From positions 81,926 through 145,925 of the forward strand of contig CAMYYD010000008.1 in NCBI GenBank assembly GCA_947303395.1: 64,000 nt of DNA, in the 5' to 3' direction. The position numbers were made by a program, and so were the translations under genes. Within the stretch, counting starts at the first letter, position 1, and each line of letters opens with the position of its first letter. The notes beneath the pieces are model-generated. The model saw only the letters and a program-made list of their open reading frames with translations. It was not told the DNA's origin and made no database searches. The DNA comes from an uncultured Bacteroidales bacterium. GTDB lineage: Bacteria; Bacteroidota; Bacteroidia; Bacteroidales; F082. Below, in pieces: positions 44,090 through 52,810 of this stretch.

Positions 44090-44123
44090 TGACATAAAGC
44101 GTTGATAATTCGATGCTTTCCAT

Positions 44124-44131
44124 TATTTTTG
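44124..44131 (+). promoter_or_regulatory. -7 promoter element for the third T9SS set
   Basis: TATTTTTG lies 39 bases before the ATG at 44171. Confidence 0.55.
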
Positions 44132-44170
44132 CACCTCCAAAATATAAAAATCAACAATAATTACTAAAAT

Positions 44171-45223
44171 ATGAAAACAAGAAATTTTATCCTTTCAGTA
44201 ATTGCACTGTGCTGCATGACAATGGCACAGGCTCAGAAAACCGATGTTATGACCGCCACCTTGCAACATGGCGACAACGTGACCGTATTCACAACCCAGA
44301 CGGCTTTTGCCAATGCATATGCCGCTGCCGTTGATGGCGATGTGATTACACTTTCTCCTGGACAATTTAATGCGACGAACCTCACCAAATCGGTAAACAT
44401 CTATGGCTCCGGGTTTGAAGAAGATGAGATCAATGGTACTGGAATTACCCAAATTAACGGCAATCTGACTATTGGAGTGACTGACGAAACCTTGAGCAAT
44501 ATTCATATTGAGGGTGTATATTTCTATGATTACTTTATCAATAACGCATCTTCCCCTCTGACAAATGTAACTATCAAAAAATGCAGTTTTAGACGTGATA
44601 TAAGTATTCGCAGTGAAATTACAAACGTCACTTTCTGCGATTGTTATACTTGTACCATTTACGGCCTTTCTAACATTATGGCCAACAACTTATTGGTGAC
44701 CAATTGTTATGTTAATGGTTGCGTGAAAGCATTCCAATCGGGCAGCACGGTACTCATTGATCATTGCATAATTACTGGTTTCATTGCTGCGTATGAGAAC
44801 GGCAATATACCTAATGATTTAGTTTATTCAGCTTTTACATGGAAAAACTGTGTTTTCACATGGTGGGGATCTACTAGCTACTGGAGTAATTGGCAATATA
44901 ATAGAGTTGGCCTAGGTGCTACTGTCTATAATTGTATTTACAGGGATTCCATGGGCAATATTTCTTTTACGTCATATGACCTCATACAAGTTGAAAGGGG
45001 TACCCAAATTTTTAGCGATGCTAACAATGATACATATACCCCAACCAGAACCTTTACACTGATACAACCAACAGTATGGCTTGGCACGGATGGGACACAA
45101 ATTGGCGTCAGCGGAGGCAACTATCCTTGGAGCAGAGTGCCGGCAACGCCTGTAGTGAAAAGCCTGCAGCTTGATGTTGATGGTACAAATCTGAATGTAA
45201 CTTTCGATGCGGAAACCCGCTAA
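44171..45223 (+). CDS. Exported beta-helix protein, 350 residues
   Basis: A signal peptide (MKTRNFILSVIALCCMTMAQ) is followed by a right-handed beta-helix. AAAVDGDVITLSPGQF and KSVNIYGSGFEEDEI are typical first turns, and later turns include LVTNCYVNGCVKAF and LIDHCIITGFIAAY. The protein ends with VKSLQLDVDGTNLNVTFDAE and lacks a Por sorting domain. It may therefore be periplasmic, or it may once have been joined to the next gene, whose start is only 19 bases downstream. Polysaccharide or surface binding is a guess. Confidence 0.7.
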   Translation: MKTRNFILSVIALCCMTMAQAQKTDVMTATLQHGDNVTVFTTQTAFANAYAAAVDGDVITLSPGQFNATNLTKSVNIYGSGFEEDEINGTGITQINGNLTIGVTDETLSNIHIEGVYFYDYFINNASSPLTNVTIKKCSFRRDISIRSEITNVTFCDCYTCTIYGLSNIMANNLLVTNCYVNGCVKAFQSGSTVLIDHCIITGFIAAYENGNIPNDLVYSAFTWKNCVFTWWGSTSYWSNWQYNRVGLGATVYNCIYRDSMGNISFTSYDLIQVERGTQIFSDANNDTYTPTRTFTLIQPTVWLGTDGTQIGVSGGNYPWSRVPATPVVKSLQLDVDGTNLNVTFDAETR

Positions 45224-45242
45224 CCATTATTTGCAAACGACT

Positions 45243-47246
45243 ATGAACAGACTAAGAAGCATATTGCTCGCTGTCGCCACTGTCGTCTGCACGACGATGA
45301 TGGCACAGACGCCGAACGCCATCACCCAGCAGCTCTATTGGCTGGATGGTGACATCAGTTCGGCACAGGCAGTGACATCAACAGTTGATATATCCGGCCT
45401 TTTGCCAGGATTACACTCCTACTCCATTCGTGTAAAAGACTCAAACGGGCTTTGGAGTTCGATAGTTACCAAGTATTTTGTCATTCCTTATAATGAGCCA
45501 ACGGCAACCGCCATAGCTCAACGTGAATATTGGATTGACGGCAACGTGGCAGCTCGCACTGCACTCGGCGAATCGCCGGCAGTCATTGCTATTGGCAGCC
45601 TTTCGTCAGGTCTGCACTCGCTTTCCGTTCGCGTGAAAGACGACGCTGGTCGGTGGAGTTCGGCTGTAACCAAATATTTCATCATACCATCGGCAACAGA
45701 ATCATCGAGCGTGGCAATTGCACGCTACATGTACTGGATTGACGGCAATGTGGCGAACTGTGTGACGGGCAACGTTACCGGCAGCGCCATCGGGATAGAC
45801 TTCTCGGCACTCTCAGAAGGCACCCATACGCTCAGTTGGCGAGTGAGCGACACCAAAGGCGCTTGGGGCATGGTGAAAACAGAGACATTCACCTATTCTA
45901 ACCTCACCGCAGCAGGCGATTGGAACGTAGCTGCCAACTGGAATACCGGCGAAGTGCCAGCCCCAGGCACCGACATCACCATCGCGGCAGCCATCACCAT
46001 CCCGAGCGATTATATCGCCAACGCAGGCAACATCACCATCGCCGATGGAGGCAGTCTTACCATTGCCGACGGCGGACAGCTCATCCACAGCAACACCGTG
46101 AATGTCACTACAGAGAAAAACCCTGAAAAAGCTACTAACTGGGGCGAGCCAGACCCTGCCAGTCCTTACATCCCCGACGGTTGGTATTTCATAGCATCGC
46201 CTGCCGACGGTGCCAGCTTCAGCACCGTCACCACTGGCAATTATGACCTTTACCGATTTGACAACGCGAACGAACTTTGGCTCAACCACAAGAACGTCGC
46301 CAACGCATCGCTGTTTGCGAACGGTTTCCAAAGAGGTGTCGGCTATCTTTATGCCACCAACGAAGAAAATGTCACGCTGCAATTTAGCGGCGAGGCGGTT
46401 CCATACGAATCCACCTATTCCATTCCTCTTGAGGCGGGTTGGAACTTGGTGGGCAACCCGTTCACGCGCAATGTGGTTCCTAACCAGAGCTATCTCACAC
46501 TTGTCAATGCTGCGTCAACCACAGCTGTTACAGCAGGCAGCGGCGAGATCACCCCAGGTATGGGTATCGCAGTATATTCAGAAAATGGCGGAACCCTTGG
46601 CTTTACACTTACTGGCGAAGCCTCATCGGCGCCAAGCAACAACATTCAGATGACCTTGTCGCAGACAGTCACCACCCGTGGCGAAACGCATACCACCACT
46701 ATCGACAATGCCATCGTGAGCTTTAATGAAAATGAACGCATGCCGAAATTCGACCTCTTAGAAGGTCGTGCCAAGCTCTACATACCGAAAAGCAACAACG
46801 ACTACGCCATCGCGTTCAGCAACCGTCAGGGCGAGGTGCCAGTATATTTCAAGGCAAAAGAAACAGGAAGATATACGATTTCCGTTGAGACGCACGGCTG
46901 TTCGTCTCTACAGGGGGTAAAATTGATAGATAAATTTGAAAACGTTGTTATTGATTTAGGTATTGACGACAGTTACACATTCATTGGCACACCTGCTGAT
47001 AGCAGAGACAGGTTTGTAATCAGGTTTGAAAACTCAGATATCTCCGAAAACCCTACTTTTGCCTATCAAAACGGCAGTGACATCATCGTCAGCGGCGAAG
47101 GCGAACTTCAGGTGTTCGATGTAATGGGACGAATGGTGATGACACAACACGTTAACGGTATAGAGACATGTCATGGCGCGTCTCTACAGACAGGCGTTTA
47201 TATCATGAGATTAAATGAAAAAACACAGAAAATTGTCATTAAATAA
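45243..47246 (+). CDS. T9SS-exported protein with three YWIDG repeats, 667 residues
   Basis: The start at ATG 45243 (MNRLRSILLAVATVVCTTMM) gives a proper signal peptide and avoids overlap with the previous gene. Three repeats of about 75 residues follow: LYWLDGDISSAQ, EYWIDGNVAART and MYWIDGNVANCV. The first two close with IRVKDSNGLWSSIVTKYF or VRVKDDAGRWSSAVTKYF. Next comes the C-terminal module shared with the giant proteins (GWYFIASPADG, GWNLVGNPFTRNV, YTFIGTPADSRDRFVIRF). The Por sorting domain is DIIVSGEGELQVFDVMGRMV, ending in KTQKIVIK. Two 28-bp palindromes lie inside. A small PLGTGL-tail gene follows after 16 bases. Confidence 0.87.
   Translation: MNRLRSILLAVATVVCTTMMAQTPNAITQQLYWLDGDISSAQAVTSTVDISGLLPGLHSYSIRVKDSNGLWSSIVTKYFVIPYNEPTATAIAQREYWIDGNVAARTALGESPAVIAIGSLSSGLHSLSVRVKDDAGRWSSAVTKYFIIPSATESSSVAIARYMYWIDGNVANCVTGNVTGSAIGIDFSALSEGTHTLSWRVSDTKGAWGMVKTETFTYSNLTAAGDWNVAANWNTGEVPAPGTDITIAAAITIPSDYIANAGNITIADGGSLTIADGGQLIHSNTVNVTTEKNPEKATNWGEPDPASPYIPDGWYFIASPADGASFSTVTTGNYDLYRFDNANELWLNHKNVANASLFANGFQRGVGYLYATNEENVTLQFSGEAVPYESTYSIPLEAGWNLVGNPFTRNVVPNQSYLTLVNAASTTAVTAGSGEITPGMGIAVYSENGGTLGFTLTGEASSAPSNNIQMTLSQTVTTRGETHTTTIDNAIVSFNENERMPKFDLLEGRAKLYIPKSNNDYAIAFSNRQGEVPVYFKAKETGRYTISVETHGCSSLQGVKLIDKFENVVIDLGIDDSYTFIGTPADSRDRFVIRFENSDISENPTFAYQNGSDIIVSGEGELQVFDVMGRMVMTQHVNGIETCHGASLQTGVYIMRLNEKTQKIVIK
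46884..46911. repeat. 28-bp imperfect palindrome inside the 667-residue T9SS gene
   Basis: GTTGAGACG on the left mirrors CGTCTCTAC on the right. It encodes VETHGCSSLQ before GVKLIDK, the same place as 14928-14955 in the 2358-residue gene. Confidence 0.55.
47160..47187. repeat. 28-bp palindrome inside the 667-residue T9SS gene (sorting domain)
   Basis: TAGAGACATGTCATGGCGCG followed by TCTCTAC encodes IETCHGASLQ. It corresponds to 14652-14679 and 11103-11130. Confidence 0.65.
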
Positions 47247-47262
47247 TTAGGAGGAACACACA

Positions 47263-47511
47263 ATGAAAAAGACATTATTCACAATAGCTATTTTAATGAC
47301 AATGGCATTTGGCGCCAGCGCACAAAGCGACGCGTTTTTCAAATGGAACAATGCCGACAATGAGATGTACCGCGATATAGACAACGGCATCAGTTTTGCA
47401 TTGCCTACCGCACACGGCTACGAATACGACAGCGAAGCCCCGTTGGGAACTGGTTTATTAATCCTCACCGCATCAGGAGCAGGATATGCGATAAAACGTC
47501 GGAAAGAGTAA
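47263..47511 (+). CDS. Small secreted protein with PLGTGL-GAGY tail (copy C)
   Basis: The 82-residue protein has a signal peptide (MKKTLFTIAILMTMAFGASA). The middle has DAFFKWNNADNEMYRD and LPTAHG, and the tail is EAPLGTGLLILTASGAGYAI followed by KRRKE. It is close to copy B across its length. It follows the T9SS gene by 16 bases and ends the operon. Unusually for this phylum, an AGGAGG lies 7 bases before the ATG, which suggests strong translation relative to the large partner. Confidence 0.78.
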   Translation: MKKTLFTIAILMTMAFGASAQSDAFFKWNNADNEMYRDIDNGISFALPTAHGYEYDSEAPLGTGLLILTASGAGYAIKRRKE

Positions 47512-47550
47512 TTTTGTCAGCGATAACGGTTTTGGCAAATTCGTATAAAG

Positions 47551-47578
47551 AGCCGCGGATTATTTCCGTGGCTTTTTT
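47551..47578 (+). terminator. Terminator of the third T9SS set
   Basis: AGCCGCGGA (47551-47559) pairs with TCCGTGGCT (47565-47573), including one G-U pair, followed by six T. Confidence 0.8.
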
Positions 47579-47660
47579 ATGTCAACTGCAAAGATAGCGA
47601 TTTTTTTAATACACAAACGCTGGGACGTGAATTTCAAAATCAGATAAAAATATTAGATAA

Positions 47661-47692
47661 AAAAAGGGGACAAACGTAATTTGTCCCCTTTT
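47661..47692 (-). terminator. Terminator serving the truncated minus-strand gene
   Basis: GGGGACAAA (47666-47674) and TTTGTCCCC (47680-47688) form a strong stem with A/T tracts on both sides. It lies 18 bases after the stop codon of the remnant at 47711-47773. Confidence 0.7.
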
Positions 47693-47710
47693 CCCATGCT
47701 TTGCTAAAGC

Positions 47711-47773
47711 TTATTTCTTCAGCATGTCACCTGTTCTCAGGCCTTCTGTGATCTGCGCTTCGGCGTAGAGCCC
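47711..47773 (-). pseudogene. 3' remnant of an unidentified gene
   Basis: The minus strand reads GLYAEAQITEGLRTGDMLKK and then TAA, directly followed by a good terminator. The frame is closed by a stop immediately upstream (47776-47774), so only about 20 codons remain. The codon use and the terminator suggest a real gene end. The family is not recognised. It flanks the left side of the adhesin gene at 47863. Confidence 0.45.
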
Positions 47774-47816
47774 TTAACGCCTCTCCGAATTTACTTGCAG
47801 ATATACAAATTTTTCG

Positions 47817-47824
47817 TACCTTTG
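47817..47824 (+). promoter_or_regulatory. -7 promoter element for the adhesin-type T9SS gene
   Basis: TACCTTTG follows a CTTG 19 bases upstream and lies 38 bases before the ATG at 47863. Confidence 0.6.
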
Positions 47825-47862
47825 CCGCCTAAATTATTAAATTGATTAACTAATTTTATTGT

Positions 47863-50520
47863 ATGAAAAAAATCTTTCTGCCGTTAATCGCAATGGCACT
47901 GATGATGACTCCGTTCGGAGCAAAAGCCCAGCAGGGCGTTCAAAACTACGTTTCCGCCTCAGGTTACGTGATTTTCAATACTCCATTTTATAATACAGGA
48001 AACGATGGCTACGCCTTCGATTTCGAGCAAGACTACGTGGAAGGCCGACTGGTCGATTGGACCACCATCGATGCCGACGGCGACACCTACAACTGGACAC
48101 TTTCGCCTATCGGTGAAGGCTATGGCCGCAACGGATCCGACGGCGTTATGATGTCGTATTCCTACAGCAACTACTCAGGCGCGCTCAACCCGAACAACTA
48201 TCTGGTTTCACCGAAAATTGCAATCACAGCAAACAATCATTACGTGACTTTCTACGCCGCAGCTTTAGACGAGTCCTACCCTGCCGACCACTTTGGACTG
48301 GCAGTTTCAACCACGACAGCAACGGCATCGGCATTCACCATGCTTCAGGAATGGACGATGACAGCAAAACAAGGCAATTGGTATGAATACACCGTTGATT
48401 TGAACGCTTATGTCGGACAGGAGGTTTACATCGCCATTCGTCATTTCAACAGCCAGAACAACTTCTGCCTCTGCGTGGATGACATTTTTGTTGGACCACA
48501 AGCTCACGACCCCTTGGTGAATTGCAGCATCGCACTTGATGGCAATATGGTAGCGAACAACATCACAGGAACGCAGTATTTACTTGATACTGAAGGATTT
48601 GCAAACAACTCATCACATACAACAACGGTGACAGCAACATATCAGTCGGGTGCCACTTTGACAAAAGCGACAGACTGGACTTTCCGTTCGGCCGACAACT
48701 TCCAAGGCTCACCTACAGGAATTCACACAAGCAGCGACGGCTCTGCTGTCACACTCAGCTGGACTCTCCCGATGATGAACTCGTCGTTCACTGTCGATGA
48801 GTTGCTCTACGACTTCGCCGACAGCACATTGTCGGACCTCACTTTGATTGATGCCAACCACGACGGCTACAATTTCAGGGTTTATCCTTATGGCGGCTAC
48901 GGCAGCGGCAAATGCTTGAAGTCAGAATCGTGGATGAATGGTAATATCGGAGCTTTGAACCCTGACAACTTCTTGGTTTTGCCACGTTTGACACCTCACG
49001 AAGGCGCCACATTCTCATTTATGGCTGTCGACGCCAACATGCCAGGAATCGCACCAGATCCTGAACATTTCGGCGTGGCCGTTTCAACTGCCGGAAACAC
49101 CAATCCTGCAGATTTTACTATGATTCAGGAATGGAACAGCACAGGTTCTTACACCGAATATTCAGTCGACCTTTCGGCATATGTCGGACAGCAGATTTAT
49201 GTGGCTATCCGCCATTTCAACACAACAGGCGAGACTTATTATCTCTATGTCGATGACATCAAGGTTACCAACGTGGAAGCTGAGATCACCCGTCCAGCTA
49301 AAGGAGCTTTGGTTTATGCCAACGACGAGCTTATCGCGATGCTGAACCACGGTGAGACGAGTTTTACGCACAGCGTGAACCGTTACGATATCGACTATTG
49401 CATCCGCGTGATTCAGGAAGGCAGCAAGGACGACGGAACATATTACGCGCTCGCGGCACCACAATGTGCTAGCGCCAACGTGGAATGTGTAGCTGCAAAG
49501 AATCTTTCAGGCGAATGGGACGGTCAGAGAGTCATCCTCAGATGGGAACGCGACTTTTTCATTGATTTTGAGGACGATCCGCAAGGCTGGTCGATGCTTG
49601 ATGCCAATGGCGACGGCTATAATTTCGGTATCTACATGGGCGGCGGCATGAACCCAGACGGCAGCGTCAACACAACAAACACCAACGCTTGCTTGAGCTC
49701 ATTCTCTTATATCAACGGAATCGGCGATTTGAATCCAAACAACTACGCTTTCATGCCGAAGGTGAAGATTCTTCCGAACGCTAAAATCGAATTCTACGCT
49801 TCGGGCTACGATCCGAGTTATCCGAATGAGCCTATTGCTGTTGCAGTGGCATCTGCCGACGGCATGACAATAGCTGATGTGCAGTCGTTTGTGACATCAT
49901 ATCCATACCAAAAATACACAGTCAATCTGTCAGCTTATGCCGGACAGGAGATTTTCCTCGGATTCCATCATCAATCGAATGTAGGACAATATGCGGTTGT
50001 TATCGACAACATAACGGTGACCAACGCTGTTTGGGCAGGCACAGCCAGCGAGACCGTCCGTTATAACGTTTACCGTTCGTTTGACGGCTCCAACTACGAC
50101 ATTATCGGTCATGCTGCCGGTGACGCTGTCAGCTACAACGACAACGACATTCAGGCGGTCAACTGCTATTATAAAGTGAGAGCGGTCAACTCAATGCCAG
50201 GCGACGAGACCTGTGTGTCGGCTCCGGCAATGGCTGTCGACGGTCTCCATGACTATGTCACGGTGATTACCGACGGTATCAACGAGTTGAATTCAGCCAC
50301 CAAGGTCTACCCTAACCCAACCAACGGTCAGGTCAACATTGAGGCCGAAGGCATGAACCGTGTGACTGTGACAAACGCTTTGGGACAAACCGTTTACGAC
50401 GCTTCAATCGACGGCAATCAGACTGTTCTTGACCTCTCGCAATACGGCACAGGCATCTATTTGCTTCGCATCAGCTTTGAAAGTGGTGTCAGTGTGAAAC
50501 GAGTTTCAGTGGTGAAATAA
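47863..50520 (+). CDS. T9SS-exported protein with three adhesin (choice-of-anchor J type) domains, 885 residues
   Basis: After a signal peptide (about 1-23) come three related domains of about 150-170 residues. Each starts with a FDFEQDY- or FIDFEDDPQGW-type strand plus DADGDTYNW or DANGDGYNF, contains LNPNNYLVSPKI-like text, and ends in GQEVYIAIRHFNS and VDDIFVG-like strands. They resemble the cleaved-adhesin and choice-of-anchor J modules of gingipains and HagA. Fibronectin-like linkers separate them. The C-terminus is a Por type A domain (KVYPNPTNGQVNIEAEG, GIYLLRISFESG). This sorting tail is unlike those of the giant proteins. It is flanked by two truncated genes. Confidence 0.88.
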   Translation: MKKIFLPLIAMALMMTPFGAKAQQGVQNYVSASGYVIFNTPFYNTGNDGYAFDFEQDYVEGRLVDWTTIDADGDTYNWTLSPIGEGYGRNGSDGVMMSYSYSNYSGALNPNNYLVSPKIAITANNHYVTFYAAALDESYPADHFGLAVSTTTATASAFTMLQEWTMTAKQGNWYEYTVDLNAYVGQEVYIAIRHFNSQNNFCLCVDDIFVGPQAHDPLVNCSIALDGNMVANNITGTQYLLDTEGFANNSSHTTTVTATYQSGATLTKATDWTFRSADNFQGSPTGIHTSSDGSAVTLSWTLPMMNSSFTVDELLYDFADSTLSDLTLIDANHDGYNFRVYPYGGYGSGKCLKSESWMNGNIGALNPDNFLVLPRLTPHEGATFSFMAVDANMPGIAPDPEHFGVAVSTAGNTNPADFTMIQEWNSTGSYTEYSVDLSAYVGQQIYVAIRHFNTTGETYYLYVDDIKVTNVEAEITRPAKGALVYANDELIAMLNHGETSFTHSVNRYDIDYCIRVIQEGSKDDGTYYALAAPQCASANVECVAAKNLSGEWDGQRVILRWERDFFIDFEDDPQGWSMLDANGDGYNFGIYMGGGMNPDGSVNTTNTNACLSSFSYINGIGDLNPNNYAFMPKVKILPNAKIEFYASGYDPSYPNEPIAVAVASADGMTIADVQSFVTSYPYQKYTVNLSAYAGQEIFLGFHHQSNVGQYAVVIDNITVTNAVWAGTASETVRYNVYRSFDGSNYDIIGHAAGDAVSYNDNDIQAVNCYYKVRAVNSMPGDETCVSAPAMAVDGLHDYVTVITDGINELNSATKVYPNPTNGQVNIEAEGMNRVTVTNALGQTVYDASIDGNQTVLDLSQYGTGIYLLRISFESGVSVKRVSVVK

Positions 50521-50527
50521 ATTTTGA

Positions 50528-50812
50528 TGCGACATCGCAAAACGTCTGCTTCTCGAGACCAACACCGTCACTCCGTTGCTTCAGCGCATGGAGAAAGCGG
50601 ACCTCATCACCCGCGCAAAAGGTGAAGTCGACACACGCCAGCGCATCGTTTCGCTTACCGAAAAAGGACGGGCGATGCAGAAAAAGGCAGTTGACATCCA
50701 TGAGAGCATGCGCAATGATATGGCTCTGAAATCGGGCGAAGAGGAAGAAATCTTTCAAATGGTTCCTGCCATCGACAAACTAATCGAAAAATTATCTAAA
50801 CTTAATAAATAA
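50528..50812 (+). pseudogene. MarR-family regulator, 5' end missing
   Basis: The open frame begins right after the adhesin stop codon. It reads DIAKRLLLETNTVTPLLQRM, EKADLITRAKGEVDTRQ, RIVSLTEKGRAMQKKAVDI. This is the recognition helix, wing and dimer helix of a MarR/OhrR protein; about the first 50 residues are absent. OhrR-type members sense peroxides, and the next genes (ferritin-like, glutathione peroxidase) fit that theme. A short product from the TTG at 50576 is possible but would lack a full DNA-binding fold. Confidence 0.78.
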
Positions 50813-50832
50813 CTAATTAAAAATTTAAAGCT

Positions 50833-51294
50833 ATGACAAAAGAAGAAGCATTAAAAGCATTCGCCTACATGGGCGCAGTATGGTTTGGTAACAGTAAGCA
50901 ACACTTTGCCTTCTCGGCATACGACCGTTTCAACGGCTGGAACAAACTCGCCGACAAATGGAAAGAGGAAGCTGAAGAAGAATGGGATGAAGCAGAAGAA
51001 GTGCTCAACCGCCTTGTAGAACTCGGCTGCAAACCTGCCGACTTACAGGAAGCCATGAAGACCGTGGAATTCCCATTCTATGACGACCCGAAACAGCAGA
51101 TTGAAGCGGATTATCAGCCTTCAGCAATTGAGGAAATGAGCAAATTGGCCGCCGCTTTCGCCGATGACTATGTAACTCAGAAACTCATTTACAAATGGAT
51201 TGAGGGTGAAAAAGAGCACATGGATTGGGAAAGACAATATCTCAACTACATCGACAAACTCGGTTATGAGAATTTCCTTGTCGAAATAATGTAA
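50833..51294 (+). CDS. Ferritin-like helical protein, 153 residues
   Basis: The protein is almost wholly helical and acidic: MTKEEALKAFAYMGAVWFGN, KLADKWKEEAEEEWDEAEEV, MSKLAAAFADDYVTQKLIYK, GEKEHMDWERQYLNYIDKLG. The E-x-x-H pair in GEKEHMDWE and Glu-rich helices suggest a ferritin- or rubrerythrin-like four-helix bundle with a diiron site, but the usual full ligand set is not clear. It lies between the MarR remnant and glutathione peroxidase, which fits oxidative stress. Cytoplasmic. Confidence 0.6.
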   Translation: MTKEEALKAFAYMGAVWFGNSKQHFAFSAYDRFNGWNKLADKWKEEAEEEWDEAEEVLNRLVELGCKPADLQEAMKTVEFPFYDDPKQQIEADYQPSAIEEMSKLAAAFADDYVTQKLIYKWIEGEKEHMDWERQYLNYIDKLGYENFLVEIM

Positions 51295-51306
51295 TTGTAA
51301 GGAAAA

Positions 51307-51852
51307 ATGGCAACAATCTATAGCTTCAAAGCCCTCACCAACCGTGGCGAGGAGATGGACTTCGCACAATTTGAAGGCAAAGTCCTGATGATTGTCAACA
51401 CCGCATCGAAATGCGGATTCACTCCGCAATATGACGGACTCGAAGAGCTCTATCAGAAGTATAAAGACCAGGGATTAGTCATCATCGGCTTCCCTTGCGA
51501 CCAGTTCGCGCACCAGGAGCCGGGTTCCGACGAGGAAATTGCTGAGTTCTGCCGCATCAACCATGGCGTCACATTCCAGCTGATGAAGAAAATCGACGTC
51601 AACGGCGAAGAGGCACATCCTATCTTCGAATACCTGAAGTCGCAGGCTCCGAAAGAGGAATACAAAGGCTTGAAGGCAAAGGCCACTCATACCATGCTCA
51701 AAGGCCTCAGCAAGACTGCGAAGAAAGATGGCGACATCCTCTGGAACTTCACCAAATTCCTCATCTCGAAGGACGGCAGCGTCGTGAAGCGTTTCGCCCC
51801 GACCACCGAGCCGAAGGACTTCGAGAAAGACGTTCAGGAGATGCTGAAATAA
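51307..51852 (+). CDS. Glutathione peroxidase-family thiol peroxidase
   Basis: The 181-residue protein has MIVNTASKCGFTPQYDGLEE with catalytic C36, FPCDQFAHQEPGSDEEI, and LWNFTKFLISKDGSVVKRF. It is the cysteine (not selenocysteine) form and probably uses thioredoxin to reduce hydroperoxides. It starts 12 bases after the ferritin-like gene, so the two are co-transcribed. Cytoplasmic; no signal peptide. Confidence 0.93.
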   Translation: MATIYSFKALTNRGEEMDFAQFEGKVLMIVNTASKCGFTPQYDGLEELYQKYKDQGLVIIGFPCDQFAHQEPGSDEEIAEFCRINHGVTFQLMKKIDVNGEEAHPIFEYLKSQAPKEEYKGLKAKATHTMLKGLSKTAKKDGDILWNFTKFLISKDGSVVKRFAPTTEPKDFEKDVQEMLK

Positions 51853-51906
51853 AAATCTCTAAGTTAATGTCAAGCCGTGGCTTTTTACTGCGGCTTGATT
51901 TTTTTG

Positions 51907-51914
51907 TATCTTTG
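51907..51914 (+). promoter_or_regulatory. -7 promoter element for the VanX-like dipeptidase
   Basis: TATCTTTG lies 15 bases before the ATG at 51930. It excludes the longer frame starting at 51867. Confidence 0.65.
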
Positions 51915-51929
51915 CAAAAATTATCAAAT

Positions 51930-52625
51930 ATGAAAAAACTACTATTCATATTATGTCTTGCGGCACTCTTCACAGCCTGCAACACAGAAAAGAAAACTCA
52001 ACCTGAATTCGACAGCAGCGACTTCGTGGCTATCACCGACGTGGTGCCCGACGCCATTCTCGAGATTCGTTATTACAGCACTTACAATTTCGTTGGCGTC
52101 CGCATCGACGGCTACGAGCAGCCTATCGCGCTGATGACAAAGCAAGCCGCCGATTCGCTCAAGGCAGCAAGCGACGAACTTCGCGAACAGGGCTATCGTC
52201 TGAAGATTTGGGACTCTTACCGTCCGCAATGCGCAGTGAATCATTTTATTCGTTGGGCTGAAAATCTGCAAGACACCGCAATGAAGCACATATTCTACTC
52301 TATGGTTGACAAGAGTCTGCTTTTCGAACAGCAATATATCATGGCACGCTCAGGACATTCTCGCGGCTCAACTGTTGACCTGACTTTGGTGGATGAGCAG
52401 ACCGGCAAGGAACTCGACATGGGCAGTTCGTTCGACTGGTTCGGCATAGAGAGCCATCCCGACTACATGAATTTGACCGATGAGCAAATCGCCAACCGTC
52501 ATATTCTCTGGGACGCCATGTTCGGTCATGGTTTCAAAGGCCTCGACAGCGAATGGTGGCACTTCACACTCATCGACGAACCGTATCCTAACACATATTT
52601 TGAGTTTCCAGTGAGAAAAAAATAA
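51930..52625 (+). CDS. D-alanyl-D-alanine dipeptidase, VanX/DdpX type lipoprotein
   Basis: The start MKKLLFILCLAALFTACNTE gives a lipoprotein signal with lipidated C17. The M15D core follows: DAILEIRYYSTYNFVGVRID, RLKIWDSYRPQCAVNHF, the zinc site SGHSRGSTVDLTLVD and the catalytic DSEWWHFTL. It cleaves D-Ala-D-Ala dipeptides in the periplasm. Chromosomal members recycle peptidoglycan and do not by themselves give vancomycin resistance; no VanHA-like genes are near. Confidence 0.9.
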   Translation: MKKLLFILCLAALFTACNTEKKTQPEFDSSDFVAITDVVPDAILEIRYYSTYNFVGVRIDGYEQPIALMTKQAADSLKAASDELREQGYRLKIWDSYRPQCAVNHFIRWAENLQDTAMKHIFYSMVDKSLLFEQQYIMARSGHSRGSTVDLTLVDEQTGKELDMGSSFDWFGIESHPDYMNLTDEQIANRHILWDAMFGHGFKGLDSEWWHFTLIDEPYPNTYFEFPVRKK

Positions 52626-52646
52626 TTCAACAATGAAAATTTAATA

Positions 52647-52802
52647 ATGTTTGCAGCAATATTAGGCTTTGATTTGACTGCAAATTCAAAAGAAAATAAC
52701 AAAAAAGACATGAAAACACTTGTAGTTTACTTCTCGGCAACCGGCACAACAAAGGCTTATCCGCAGTATAATTGGGGCGAGAGTAGGTTGATGAATATGT
52801 AA
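52647..52802 (+). pseudogene. Flavodoxin-like gene remnant
   Basis: The frame MFAAILGFDLTANSKENNKK continues with MKTLVVYFSATGTTKAYPQY and stops soon after. TLVVYFSATGTTK is the FMN-phosphate loop of a flavodoxin, preceded by what looks like a decayed signal peptide. The remaining 130 or so residues are missing. PhzF begins 8 bases later. Confidence 0.7.
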
Positions 52803-52810
52803 ATTATGAT

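Noticed and set aside
51930..52625. VanX-like dipeptidase as part of a vancomycin resistance cluster
   Set aside because: No VanA/B ligase, VanH or VanRS genes are nearby; a peptidoglycan recycling role is more likely.
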